Below, in pieces: positions 42,690-49,583 of a DNA stretch of 62,371 nucleotides (the first letter of the stretch is position 1; each line of letters opens with the position of its first letter). The DNA lies in contig JAHHSV010000005.1 in the NCBI GenBank assembly GCA_020025015.1, positions 1 through 62,371 of the forward strand, in the 5' to 3' direction. The translations under genes were made by a program, and so were the position numbers. The notes beneath the pieces were generated by a model. It saw only the letters and a list, made by a program, of their open reading frames with translations, did no database searches and was not told the origin of the DNA. The stretch is from Anaeroplasmataceae bacterium. GTDB lineage: Bacteria; Bacillota_I; Bacilli_A; Acholeplasmatales; Anaeroplasmataceae.

Positions 42690-42722
42690 ACTTACTATGG
42701 TCAAAACCATGGCGGAAGGAGA
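42690..42722 (+). promoter_or_regulatory. Hairpin leader of rpmE (L31 autoregulation candidate)
   Basis: ATGGT-CAAA-ACCAT (42697-42710) forms a hairpin ending just before the SD GGAAGGAG. L31 leaders of this sort are known in Firmicutes and are thought to let L31 repress its own synthesis. Confidence 0.5.
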
Positions 42723-42730
42723 TATTAAGC

Positions 42731-42946
42731 ATGAAAAAAGGTATTCATCCAGAATATAAGACTGTTAAGGTTACTTGCACAACTTGTGGTAACGTATTCG
42801 AAACAGGATCAGTAAAGGACGAGATTCGTGTTGATACTTGCTCAAAGTGTCATCCATTCTATACTGGTAAACAAGTATTCACTCAAGCTGATGGTCGTGT
42901 TGATAAGTTCAACAGACGTTATGGCTTAAACAAAGACAATAAGTAA
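42731..42946 (+). CDS. rpmE: 50S ribosomal protein L31 (zinc type)
   Basis: 71 residues, with the two CxxC pairs (CTTC and CSKC) of the zinc-binding C+ form. Organisms often keep a second, zinc-free form for metal starvation; none is in the window. Confidence 0.96.
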   Translation: MKKGIHPEYKTVKVTCTTCGNVFETGSVKDEIRVDTCSKCHPFYTGKQVFTQADGRVDKFNRRYGLNKDNK

Positions 42947-42954
42947 TAAGAAAC

Positions 42955-42980
42955 AAGAGACCTTTTGGGTCTCTTTTTTC
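42955..42980 (+). terminator. Terminator of rpmE
   Basis: AAGAGACC/GGTCTCTT stem, 5-base loop, T-run. Confidence 0.9.
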
Positions 42981-43080
42981 TTGCAAAAAATTTTCATATT
43001 TTTTCATAGGGAGTTTGTCTTCCTTATTTTTATATTTGTAGTATAATCTATATGTTTTATTACAAAGAGAGGTAGTTACA

Positions 43081-43674
43081 ATGCAATATAATGAAAGTGG
43101 TATTGGTGTAATTGAGGTTATTTGTGGCCCAATGTATGCTGGTAAAACCGAAGAGCTAATTAGAAGAACAAAAAGAATGGAATATGCTAAGAAAAATTTC
43201 TTAATTTTTAAGCCTAATATTGATAATCGTTATGCAACAGATTTTGTTGTTAGTCATAATAAAAAGAGTATGGAAGCAATTAATATTGATATTAATCATC
43301 CTGAGCAAATTATTGCCTACGTCACAGAGGAAATTCAATCAATTGTTATAGATGAGGTTCAATTCTTTGATGAAAGGCTTTTAGAAATTGTGAAGCACTT
43401 TGCTGATAAGGGTATGCGTGTAATTTGTGCTGGACTTGATATGGATTTCAAGGGTGAGCCATTTGGCTTGATCCCTAATCTATTAGCGATGGCAGAAAGT
43501 GTTACTAAGCTTACCGCTATCTGTAATTGCTGTGGTGAGGAAGCAACAAGAACTCAACGTTTAGTTGATGGTAGACCTGCTTATGATGATGATCCAATTG
43601 TTTTAGTTGGTGCAACTGAATCATATGAGGCTCGTTGCCGTAAGTGTCATCAGGTTTTACATCACCATGAATAA
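43081..43674 (+). CDS. tdk: Thymidine kinase
   Basis: Phosphorylates thymidine and deoxyuridine for salvage. 197 residues, type II: P-loop GPMYAGKTEELIRR, Walker B VIDEVQFFD, the lasso/zinc region with CNCC and CRKCH, and the substrate loop RPAYDDDP. Promoter with TATAAT near 43041. The next gene overlaps its end by 8 bases. Confidence 0.95.
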   Translation: MQYNESGIGVIEVICGPMYAGKTEELIRRTKRMEYAKKNFLIFKPNIDNRYATDFVVSHNKKSMEAINIDINHPEQIIAYVTEEIQSIVIDEVQFFDERLLEIVKHFADKGMRVICAGLDMDFKGEPFGLIPNLLAMAESVTKLTAICNCCGEEATRTQRLVDGRPAYDDDPIVLVGATESYEARCRKCHQVLHHHE

Positions 43675-44119
43675 GTTTTTAAAGGAAGCCTATAAGGAGG
43701 CCTTGAAGGCTTATGGTAAGGGTGAGGTACCGGTAGGCTGCGTTATTGTAAGAGACGATAAAATTATTGCGCGAGGGCATAATTTAAGGGAAACCAAGGA
43801 GGATAGCCTTGCGCATGCAGAGATTATAGCAATTAGAAAGGCTTGTAAAAAAACGGGCTTTTGGCGCTTAGATGATTGTGATATTTATGTTACCCTAGAG
43901 CCTTGTCCAATGTGTACAGGAGCGATTATTCAAGCAAGAATAAAAAAACTTTATTTTGGAGCTTTGGATAAGCGTAATGGTTCAGTTATTAGTAATGCTT
44001 GCCTTTTAGATGGTATTTATCCGCATCAAGTTAATTATTTTTATAAGTATGAAAAGGAATGTAGTGAAATTCTTTCTAATTTTTTTAAGGAATTAAGAGA
44101 AAATAAAAGTAATAAATAG
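43667..44119 (+). CDS. tadA: tRNA-specific adenosine deaminase
   Basis: Makes inosine at position 34 of tRNA-Arg(ACG), which is essential. 150 residues with the zinc deaminase signature HAEIIAIRKA (His and catalytic Glu) and PCPMCTGAI. The ATG 43667 overlaps the tdk end; the SD is poor (AGG 13 bases upstream), so translation likely depends on tdk. An in-frame start at 43607 within tdk was discarded. Confidence 0.92.
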   Translation: MNKFLKEAYKEALKAYGKGEVPVGCVIVRDDKIIARGHNLRETKEDSLAHAEIIAIRKACKKTGFWRLDDCDIYVTLEPCPMCTGAIIQARIKKLYFGALDKRNGSVISNACLLDGIYPHQVNYFYKYEKECSEILSNFFKELRENKSNK

Positions 44120-44128
44120 TCCCTGCTG

Positions 44129-44157
44129 TTGATTTTAAAGGGGCTTTATGCTATTAT
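44129..44157 (+). promoter_or_regulatory. Promoter of the SRP RNA gene
   Basis: TTGATT (44129-44134), 17-bp spacer, TATTAT (44152-44157) with TG one base before the -10. The start site falls at about 44164, right at the RNA 5' end. Confidence 0.8.
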
Positions 44158-44165
44158 TTATACAA

Positions 44166-44248
44166 CCTAATCAATTATTAGTTTATGAACCTGGTCAGGA
44201 CCGAGAGGTAGCATCCATAAGTAAGCTGGTATTGTGATTAGGCCTTTT
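44166..44248 (+). ncRNA. ffs: Signal recognition particle RNA (small bacterial type)
   Basis: The apical loop of SRP RNA is present: GGTCAGGACCGAGAGGTAGCA at 44193-44213 has the symmetric and asymmetric loops that bind Ffh. The ends pair (CCTAATCA at 44166 with TGATTAGG at 44235-44242), making one long hairpin of about 80 nt, and a T-run follows. It sits with its own promoter in the gap after tadA. Confidence 0.9.
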
Positions 44249-44334
44249 TTATATCTATTAAGTAGGCAAGAGCCTACTTTTATTTTTATATCAGCCTAAA
44301 TATGCTATAATTATTTATTAAGGATGGTGATTTT

Positions 44335-45360
44335 ATGCGTTATTTTGAATCAGCACGAACCGAATTAAAACGAGAAATTACAGATGAGATTAAAAAGGAA
44401 ATTGTTGCCTTTTTAAATACGCATGGTGGAACCATTTATGTTGGAGTTAATGATGATGGAAGTGTTTATTATAAACTTTCAGAAAAGGAAAAGGATATTG
44501 AAAAAACTAAGATTATTAATTGGCTAGCTAATCAGGTTTTTACTCCAAGCCCTAAGGATAATATAAGCCTTAATTTTAACCAGGATGGCGTACTAGAAAT
44601 AAATGTTTCTGAGGGAGAAAATAAGCCATATTATATAACGGAATTAGGACCTAAAAAGGGCGTTTATATTCGTTTTGAATCATCAAAAATGCCGGCTACT
44701 CCTAAAGAGATTAAGCTAATGAAGCTTGAAAGCCAAAAGGAGTATTTTGAGAATTTAAGCTCAGCTAAGCAGGATCTTCATTTTAAATATTTAGAAAATA
44801 AAATCAAAGAGCTTAATTTGGATTTAAGCTATAAGGCAATTGGCTTTATTAAGGATGATAAATGGACAAATTTAGCTTACCTATTTTCTGATGAGCTAAG
44901 TATTAAATCTAAGCTTTATATCGTTGACTCAAAAAATAATATTTTAAAGAAAAAGGAATGGAAGGGTAGCATTTTAAAGCAATTAGATGAGATTGCAAAT
45001 TTTCTTAGCGTAAACGTTAAGGATGGTTACTCTATTGAAGCTTTAATTGAGGCCTTAAAGAATACCTTTATTCATCGTAATTGGAGCTTAAGAGGAAACA
45101 TTAAGATTGAATGGAGTCCTTCAAAGATTAACTTTATTTCTCCAGGTGGGCTTTATAATTTAACAGAGCTTGAGGTAAGCTCTGGTAAAAGAAGCTATCG
45201 TAATCCTAAGCTAGTTAAGGTTTTTAAGGATCTAGGCTATAGTAATATGTATAAGCAGGGCTTTAATGAAATATATAATTCCTGTCGGAAGTTTAAGGTA
45301 GAACCAGTAATAATGGCGACTAGTAATCTATTTATTCTTAGCATTCCTAAGAAACGCTAA
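44335..45360 (+). CDS. AlbA_2/Schlafen-type DNA-binding protein with ATPase-like C-terminus
   Basis: 341 residues. The N-terminal region (about 1-130) has the AlbA_2 pattern (ESARTELKREITDEIKKEIVAFLNTHGGTIYVGV). The C-terminal part (about 235-340) has the GHKL-like segment seen in this family (ALKNTFIHRNWSLRGNIKIEW, ISPGGLY). Such proteins are usually called putative transcription regulators or RecG-like; the function is poorly known. Single gene, no mobile-element neighbours. Confidence 0.8.
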   Translation: MRYFESARTELKREITDEIKKEIVAFLNTHGGTIYVGVNDDGSVYYKLSEKEKDIEKTKIINWLANQVFTPSPKDNISLNFNQDGVLEINVSEGENKPYYITELGPKKGVYIRFESSKMPATPKEIKLMKLESQKEYFENLSSAKQDLHFKYLENKIKELNLDLSYKAIGFIKDDKWTNLAYLFSDELSIKSKLYIVDSKNNILKKKEWKGSILKQLDEIANFLSVNVKDGYSIEALIEALKNTFIHRNWSLRGNIKIEWSPSKINFISPGGLYNLTELEVSSGKRSYRNPKLVKVFKDLGYSNMYKQGFNEIYNSCRKFKVEPVIMATSNLFILSIPKKR

Positions 45361-45441
45361 AATAGCTAGTTAAAATATTGTTATTGTTTTAAAATCGATA
45401 TATAATATAACCATATATATGATAACGAAGGAGGGATTTTT

Positions 45442-46110
45442 ATGTTATCTAAAATCGATGAAGCATTAAAGAAAAAAATAGTAATTGGCTCAATTATTGG
45501 CTTTTTATTAATTCTTATTTTAATGTTTGCTCCATATGGGAGTAAAAAGATAGTATTAGCTGAAGAAACAATGTACATTGCGGTATCAGGCTTTACTCTT
45601 GCCTTTGGTGGAAAATACAAGATTTCCTATAGCGGTAGTGAAGGAACAGAAAACACTACTAAAAGCCTAGCAGCTCAGGGTGGCGCAACAACTATTTTTG
45701 TTTTTATCTTATTATTAGTTGGTCTTTTAGTATTTTTATATTTCCAATTACAGGGAAAATATAAGAAGGTACCAGTTGTTGCTACTGATTCAGTTTTAAC
45801 CTTGTTTACCTTTATAACCGCTGTTATGATTTTTTCAGTTGTTGGTATGACAGGTCTTGGTACAAATTTAGGCTGGGGTGCTATAATTGGTGGTCTTATT
45901 GGCTTAGTTATATTTTTAGGATTACTTTTATTGTTAGTAAAGGATATAGCTGATGGTGGTTATTGCTCTAAGTGTTCATTAGGTAAGAAGGAGTCTACCT
46001 TAGAAGAAAAGATTCTAGAGGCGAAAAAGCTTTATGATGATGGCTTAATTACAGAAGAGCAATATGAAAAGAAAAAGGAAGAAATTCTTTTTACAGATAA
46101 AAATGAATAA
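45442..46110 (+). CDS. Membrane protein with C-terminal SHOCT domain
   Basis: 222 residues with four membrane segments (about 12-30, 75-98, 112-135 and 142-165) and a final SHOCT motif (EKILEAKKLYDDGLITEEQYEKKKEEIL). The loop after the first segment is probably outside. SHOCT is a short oligomerisation module in membrane or secreted proteins; the specific role is unknown. Confidence 0.78.
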   Translation: MLSKIDEALKKKIVIGSIIGFLLILILMFAPYGSKKIVLAEETMYIAVSGFTLAFGGKYKISYSGSEGTENTTKSLAAQGGATTIFVFILLLVGLLVFLYFQLQGKYKKVPVVATDSVLTLFTFITAVMIFSVVGMTGLGTNLGWGAIIGGLIGLVIFLGLLLLLVKDIADGGYCSKCSLGKKESTLEEKILEAKKLYDDGLITEEQYEKKKEEILFTDKNE

Positions 46111-46114
46111 TTAG

Positions 46115-46146
46115 AAGCTCGCATAAAAAATGCGAGCTTTTCTTAT
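46115..46146 (+). terminator. Terminator of the SHOCT gene
   Basis: AAGCTCGCAT/ATGCGAGCTT stem with A-rich loop, then TTTCTT. Confidence 0.88.
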
Positions 46147-46282
46147 AATAAAGCTAAGAGGAAATGATAGTCTTCTTAGTTTTTTTCTTGCAAAAATTAA
46201 TAGATATTTAAAGAAAATATGATATAATGCATTGAGGTTATTAAATAGCCTTGGATTTTAAAAGTGAAAGGAAAGATTAAAG

Positions 46283-47398
46283 ATGATAATAGGCGTAGTT
46301 AAAGAAATTAAAAATCACGAATATCGTGTAGGTTTAACGCCAAATAATGTTAAGGCTTTTGTAAAAGCCAACCATACTATATTAGTAGAGGCTAATGCTG
46401 GCGCGGGCGCGCATTTTAGCGATGAGGACTATATAGCGGCGGGTGCGACTATTATTGAATCTAGTAAGGAAATATATAGTAAGGCTGAAATGATTATTAA
46501 GGTTAAGGAACCATTAGAATCAGAATATGCTTTATTAAAGGAAGGCCAAATTTTATTTACCTATCTACATTTAGCTGCTAATCCAGAGCTAGCTAAGGTA
46601 CTTATGGAAAAGAAAATTACTGCTATTGCGTATGAAACAATTGAGGATCGAGAAGGCTTTTTGCCATGTCTTCGTCCAATGAGTCAAATAGCAGGTCGTT
46701 TAAGTATTCAAGAGGGTGCTAAATATATTGAGTCTACCTATGGAGGAAAGGGTATCCTACTTGGTGGTATTCCTGGTGTTGAAAGGGGAAAGATTGTAAT
46801 TATCGGTGGTGGTACCGTTGGTACCTATGCTGCTAAGGCTGCTATTGGAATGGGCGCGATTGTTACAATTTTAGATCGTAATTTAAAGAGATTAGAATAT
46901 CTAGATGATATTTTCGGTAGCTCAATTACAACTCTTTATAGTAATTCAGAGAATGTTGAACGCTGCTTAAAGGATGCTGATTTAGTAATTGGTGCGGTTT
47001 TAATTCCAGGTGATAAGGCTCCTAAAATCATTAGAGAGGATTATGTAAAGGAAATGAAAAAAGGAGCGGTCATTGTTGATATTGCGATTGATCAGGGCGG
47101 AATTTGTGAAACAAGTAAGGCAACTAGCCATGATGATCCAATTTATATTAAGCATAATGTCGTTCATTACTGTGTATCAAATATGCCGGGTGCGGTACCT
47201 TATACAGCAACAATGGCTTTAACTAATGTAACCTCTGATTATGCTTTAGGTATTGCCAATAATGGTTTATTAAGCTTATGTAATAGTGATAATGGCTTTA
47301 AAAAGGGCCTTAATATTATTAATGGTAAGTGTGTAAATTATAATGTAAGCCATGCGTTAGGCTTAGAGTATACTAATATTGAAGAAGTTTTAAAGTAA
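46283..47398 (+). CDS. ald: Alanine dehydrogenase
   Basis: NAD-dependent oxidative deamination of L-alanine to pyruvate, or the reverse. 371 residues: VGLTPNNVKAF and VKVKEP at the N-terminus (substrate Lys), Rossmann motif IGGGTVGTYAA, and SNMPGAVPYTATMALTN near the end. Length is typical. An extended -10 (TGA-TATAAT, 46220-46228) lies upstream. A hairpin AGGCCA/TGGCCT at about 47405-47427 with a weak T-run follows, so some read-through into the exonuclease gene is likely. Confidence 0.93.
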   Translation: MIIGVVKEIKNHEYRVGLTPNNVKAFVKANHTILVEANAGAGAHFSDEDYIAAGATIIESSKEIYSKAEMIIKVKEPLESEYALLKEGQILFTYLHLAANPELAKVLMEKKITAIAYETIEDREGFLPCLRPMSQIAGRLSIQEGAKYIESTYGGKGILLGGIPGVERGKIVIIGGGTVGTYAAKAAIGMGAIVTILDRNLKRLEYLDDIFGSSITTLYSNSENVERCLKDADLVIGAVLIPGDKAPKIIREDYVKEMKKGAVIVDIAIDQGGICETSKATSHDDPIYIKHNVVHYCVSNMPGAVPYTATMALTNVTSDYALGIANNGLLSLCNSDNGFKKGLNIINGKCVNYNVSHALGLEYTNIEEVLK

Positions 47399-47447
47399 TT
47401 ATTTAGGCCAGTGGAAGCATTGGCCTTTATTATGGAAAGGAGAAGAA

Positions 47448-48011
47448 ATGAATTATTTGTTTTTTGATCTTGAATTAGCTAATTGCTATAAAAATGATAA
47501 AAAGATTTGTAGCTTTGGTTATGTTTTATGTGATGAGTCATTCAAGATTATTGAAGAAGCTGATTTACTTATGAATCCAGAAAGCAAATGGGATGAATAT
47601 GCAATAAAGAATGTTATTAAGCACCCTGCTAGTGATTTTTTAAATTCTCCAGCCTTTCCTAACTACTATTCAAAAATTAAGGAGTTATTTTCTGATAGTA
47701 TTGCGATTGGGCATTCAACTAAATTCGATGTGCAGGCTTTAAATGATACGACTAAGCGTTATGGCTTAGAAAAAATTGGTTTAAGCTATTTAGATATAGC
47801 TGAAATTTTTAAGGCTTACCACAAAGAAAAAAACATTAGAGGCTTAGCTAAGCTAGCTCTTTTATATGGCGTAACTGAACAAGATATAAAGCATACCTCC
47901 TTAGAGGATGCTGAAATTACAAGGGATGTTACCTTGGCGTTTTTAGGGGAAGCTGGTTTAAGCTTAGCTGATGTTTTAAAGGAAATTAATTTTAATCCAA
48001 ATTGTAATTAA
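47448..48011 (+). CDS. DnaQ-like 3'-5' exonuclease (DEDDh)
   Basis: 187 residues with the exonuclease motifs FFDLE (ExoI), GHSTKFDVQAL (ExoII) and HTSLEDAEITRD (ExoIII, with the His of the DEDDh type). It could act in DNA repair or on RNA; it is not part of a polymerase. 49 bases after ald. Confidence 0.85.
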   Translation: MNYLFFDLELANCYKNDKKICSFGYVLCDESFKIIEEADLLMNPESKWDEYAIKNVIKHPASDFLNSPAFPNYYSKIKELFSDSIAIGHSTKFDVQALNDTTKRYGLEKIGLSYLDIAEIFKAYHKEKNIRGLAKLALLYGVTEQDIKHTSLEDAEITRDVTLAFLGEAGLSLADVLKEINFNPNCN

Positions 48012-48012
48012 T

Positions 48013-48049
48013 AAAAGAGGCTATCACCAATTGGTAATAGCCTCTTTTT
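48013..48049 (+). terminator. Terminator of the exonuclease gene
   Basis: GAGGCTAT/ATAGCCTC with an inner ACCAATTGGT stem, then five T. Confidence 0.88.
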
Positions 48050-48051
48050 AA

Positions 48052-48078
48052 GAAAAAACCTTCTTAAAATTAAGAAGG
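48052..48078 (-). terminator. Terminator of the mini P-loop gene
   Basis: CCTTCTTA/TAAGAAGG hairpin, followed on the minus strand by TTTTTT. Confidence 0.85.
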
Positions 48079-48087
48079 AGTTAAGCT

Positions 48088-48387
48088 TTACTTTAGAGTA
48101 CGAACATCCTCTGGGTGTTCAATGTTTAAAGTAACTGTGTCAACCTTGCAGTGGAAAATAGCGGTTAATAATCTGTCGATATCATCAACATATACAACTC
48201 TATCATCATCTTGCATTTCATTAAATACAATTGGTACAGGAATTACAAAGCCATACTGTAATGCTCTATCTAATAATCTTTCTTTTCTTTGGATAGATTC
48301 GCATAGTACAGGCACATTATTTTCTGCACTCATTCTTAATAATTCTTTTGTTTTGCCACTTCCTGGCGCTCCTAAAATAAATTTCAT
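48088..48387 (-). CDS. Mini P-loop protein of unknown function
   Basis: Only 99 residues, but with a canonical Walker A (GAPGSGKT, residues 6-13) and a Walker B-like strand (VVYVDDID, near residue 64-71). I do not recognise the family. The size allows only a minimal nucleotide-binding fold; it might work as an oligomer or with a partner. It has its own SD (GGAGG, 8 bases before ATG), promoter and terminator, so it is a real gene and not a fragment left from a larger one. No neighbour indicates its role. Confidence 0.78.
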   Translation of the reverse strand: MKFILGAPGSGKTKELLRMSAENNVPVLCESIQRKERLLDRALQYGFVIPVPIVFNEMQDDDRVVYVDDIDRLLTAIFHCKVDTVTLNIEHPEDVRTLK

Positions 48388-48423
48388 ATTTTCAACCTCC
48401 AGCTAATCGTTTTCTATATGTTA

Positions 48424-48460
48424 ATTATACAATAATCGAAATATAAATGAAAGCGTTTCA
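48424..48460 (-). promoter_or_regulatory. Promoter of the mini P-loop gene with TGAAA/TTTCA palindrome
   Basis: Minus-strand reading: TTCATT, 16 bp, TATAAT (48429-48424). TGAAAGCGTTTCA (48448-48460) is a palindrome overlapping the -35. It resembles a cre site but is one base short of the 14-bp spacing. Confidence 0.55.
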
Positions 48461-48469
48461 ACTCCTAAA

Positions 48470-48510
48470 AAATAAAAAAATGTCCTAACCCTTATCTCTA
48501 GGTTAGGACT
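48470..48510 (-). terminator. Terminator of the 31-codon peptide gene
   Basis: GTCCTAACC/GGTTAGGAC, a 9-bp perfect stem with a 10-base loop; minus-strand reading continues with ATTTTTTTATTTTTT. Confidence 0.9.
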
Positions 48511-48557
48511 AAAAAATATTTAAAGTTTGCATATTTTTACCTTTCTCATTATTATTG

Positions 48558-48653
48558 TTACTTATTTAAATTTTTAACATCTTTTTCCATGCTGCTAATT
48601 TTAACTAAAGCAACAACATTAATGATTGATATAACTGAAATTAATGCTAACAT
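48558..48653 (-). CDS. 31-residue single-span membrane peptide
   Basis: A short gene missed by length filters. The peptide has a hydrophobic N-terminal half (starts MLALISVISIINVVALV) and a charged tail (SMEKDVKNLNK). Support for it being real: SD AAAGGAGG with an 8-base spacer, promoter TTGTAT-17-TAGAAT upstream, and a perfect terminator 48 bases downstream, so it is a complete transcription unit. The layout recalls small membrane peptides such as type I toxins or membrane-complex modulators; no homologue is known to me. It is in the gap between the CvpA-type gene and the mini P-loop gene. Confidence 0.7.
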   Translation of the reverse strand: MLALISVISIINVVALVKISSMEKDVKNLNK

Positions 48654-48682
48654 TCCACATTCCTCCTTTCACCGAGTATTGT

Positions 48683-48737
48683 ATTCTAGTACTTTAAAAG
48701 TAATAATACAAGTAAAAGAATGTTGAAAATGTTTTCA
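48683..48737 (-). promoter_or_regulatory. Promoter of the 31-codon peptide gene with cre-like palindrome
   Basis: Minus-strand reading: -35 TTGTAT (48711-48706), 17 bp, -10 TAGAAT (48688-48683). Upstream, TGAAAATGTTTTCA (48724-48737) matches the cre consensus at 13 of 14 positions (the central CG reads TG or CA). Confidence 0.65.
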
Positions 48738-48780
48738 TTAAATCTTGGTAAAAAATGGTAGCGTTTTAGGTTTAAAACAA

Positions 48781-48806
48781 GAAAAAAGTTCTAGATTTAC
48801 TAGAAC
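48781..48806 (-). terminator. Terminator of the CvpA-type gene
   Basis: GTTCTAG/CTAGAAC stem with 5-base loop; minus-strand reading continues with TTTTTT. Confidence 0.85.
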
Positions 48807-48811
48807 TATAA

Positions 48812-49519
48812 TTAGAAGAATAGCTTTAAAAAGTTAATTAAAATGTTATTCTCATAGAAATATTTAGATAATCTAAATTTATCTGTATTCAATTGCATAT
48901 CTGTAATCATAAAGTTTCGCAAGGCATCGAAGGCTGGTATTTGCATTAGTAAAGAAAGAACGAAAAAGGCAACGTAGATTGTTATGATTGATAATAGACC
49001 ATAAAGACCAACACCAAGAATTCCATCCACAACTCTTACTAATGTAGCTTGACGGATTAGCTTAACGATTAGCTTTAAAACTAATAAACCAATTAGAATG
49101 CCAAAGAATAAAATTAAGAATGAAATTACAACCATAAACATTCTTGAGATACCATCAGCTAGATTATTAGCGATAGTAGTAGCATCCATATCGACTGAGT
49201 TATTAATTAGATTAGCAATAATATTAGGAAAGCCTAATTCCTCAAAAAATTTTGTCGGATCAGTTGCTCCACTCTTAAAGGCTTCAGTATTTTGAATGTT
49301 GGTTAAAATGTTTTCTCTAATGCCACCAACAATTATATTATTAGCTATAAATAAATCTGCAAGTCGGCTACAAAAAATAAACGCTAAAATTAAGGCCATA
49401 AGCCATGAGCCCATGCTAATGAATTTTTCTAAAAATCCTTTTTTTGCTCCAATTATAAGACTAACAATAATTGCTAGGACTAAAATGATATCGAGGATTC
49501 CACAAAATTTAAGATCCAA
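48812..49519 (-). CDS. CvpA-family membrane protein
   Basis: 235 residues. The N-terminus has the CvpA signature (LDIILVLAIIVSLIIGAKKGFLEKFISMGSWLMALILA) with membrane segments near 8-28, 30-50, 110-135 and 150-180. CvpA proteins are needed for colicin V production in E. coli and for biofilm or envelope integrity elsewhere; the mechanism is unclear. Start: TTG 49519 is 8 bases after AAGGGAAG; the GTG at 49528 is too near the SD. Confidence 0.8.
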   Translation of the reverse strand: MDLKFCGILDIILVLAIIVSLIIGAKKGFLEKFISMGSWLMALILAFIFCSRLADLFIANNIIVGGIRENILTNIQNTEAFKSGATDPTKFFEELGFPNIIANLINNSVDMDATTIANNLADGISRMFMVVISFLILFFGILIGLLVLKLIVKLIRQATLVRVVDGILGVGLYGLLSIITIYVAFFVLSLLMQIPAFDALRNFMITDMQLNTDKFRLSKYFYENNILINFLKLFF

Positions 49520-49583
49520 TGCAGTCACTTCCCTTGTTAAAGTTTTATAAATTCATTATAATACTAAATGAAGGTGAAGACAA

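Noticed and set aside
43607..43666. Longer TadA starting inside tdk
   Set aside because: The 20 extra residues lie in the conserved zinc-binding end of thymidine kinase; the TadA family starts at the ATG 43667.
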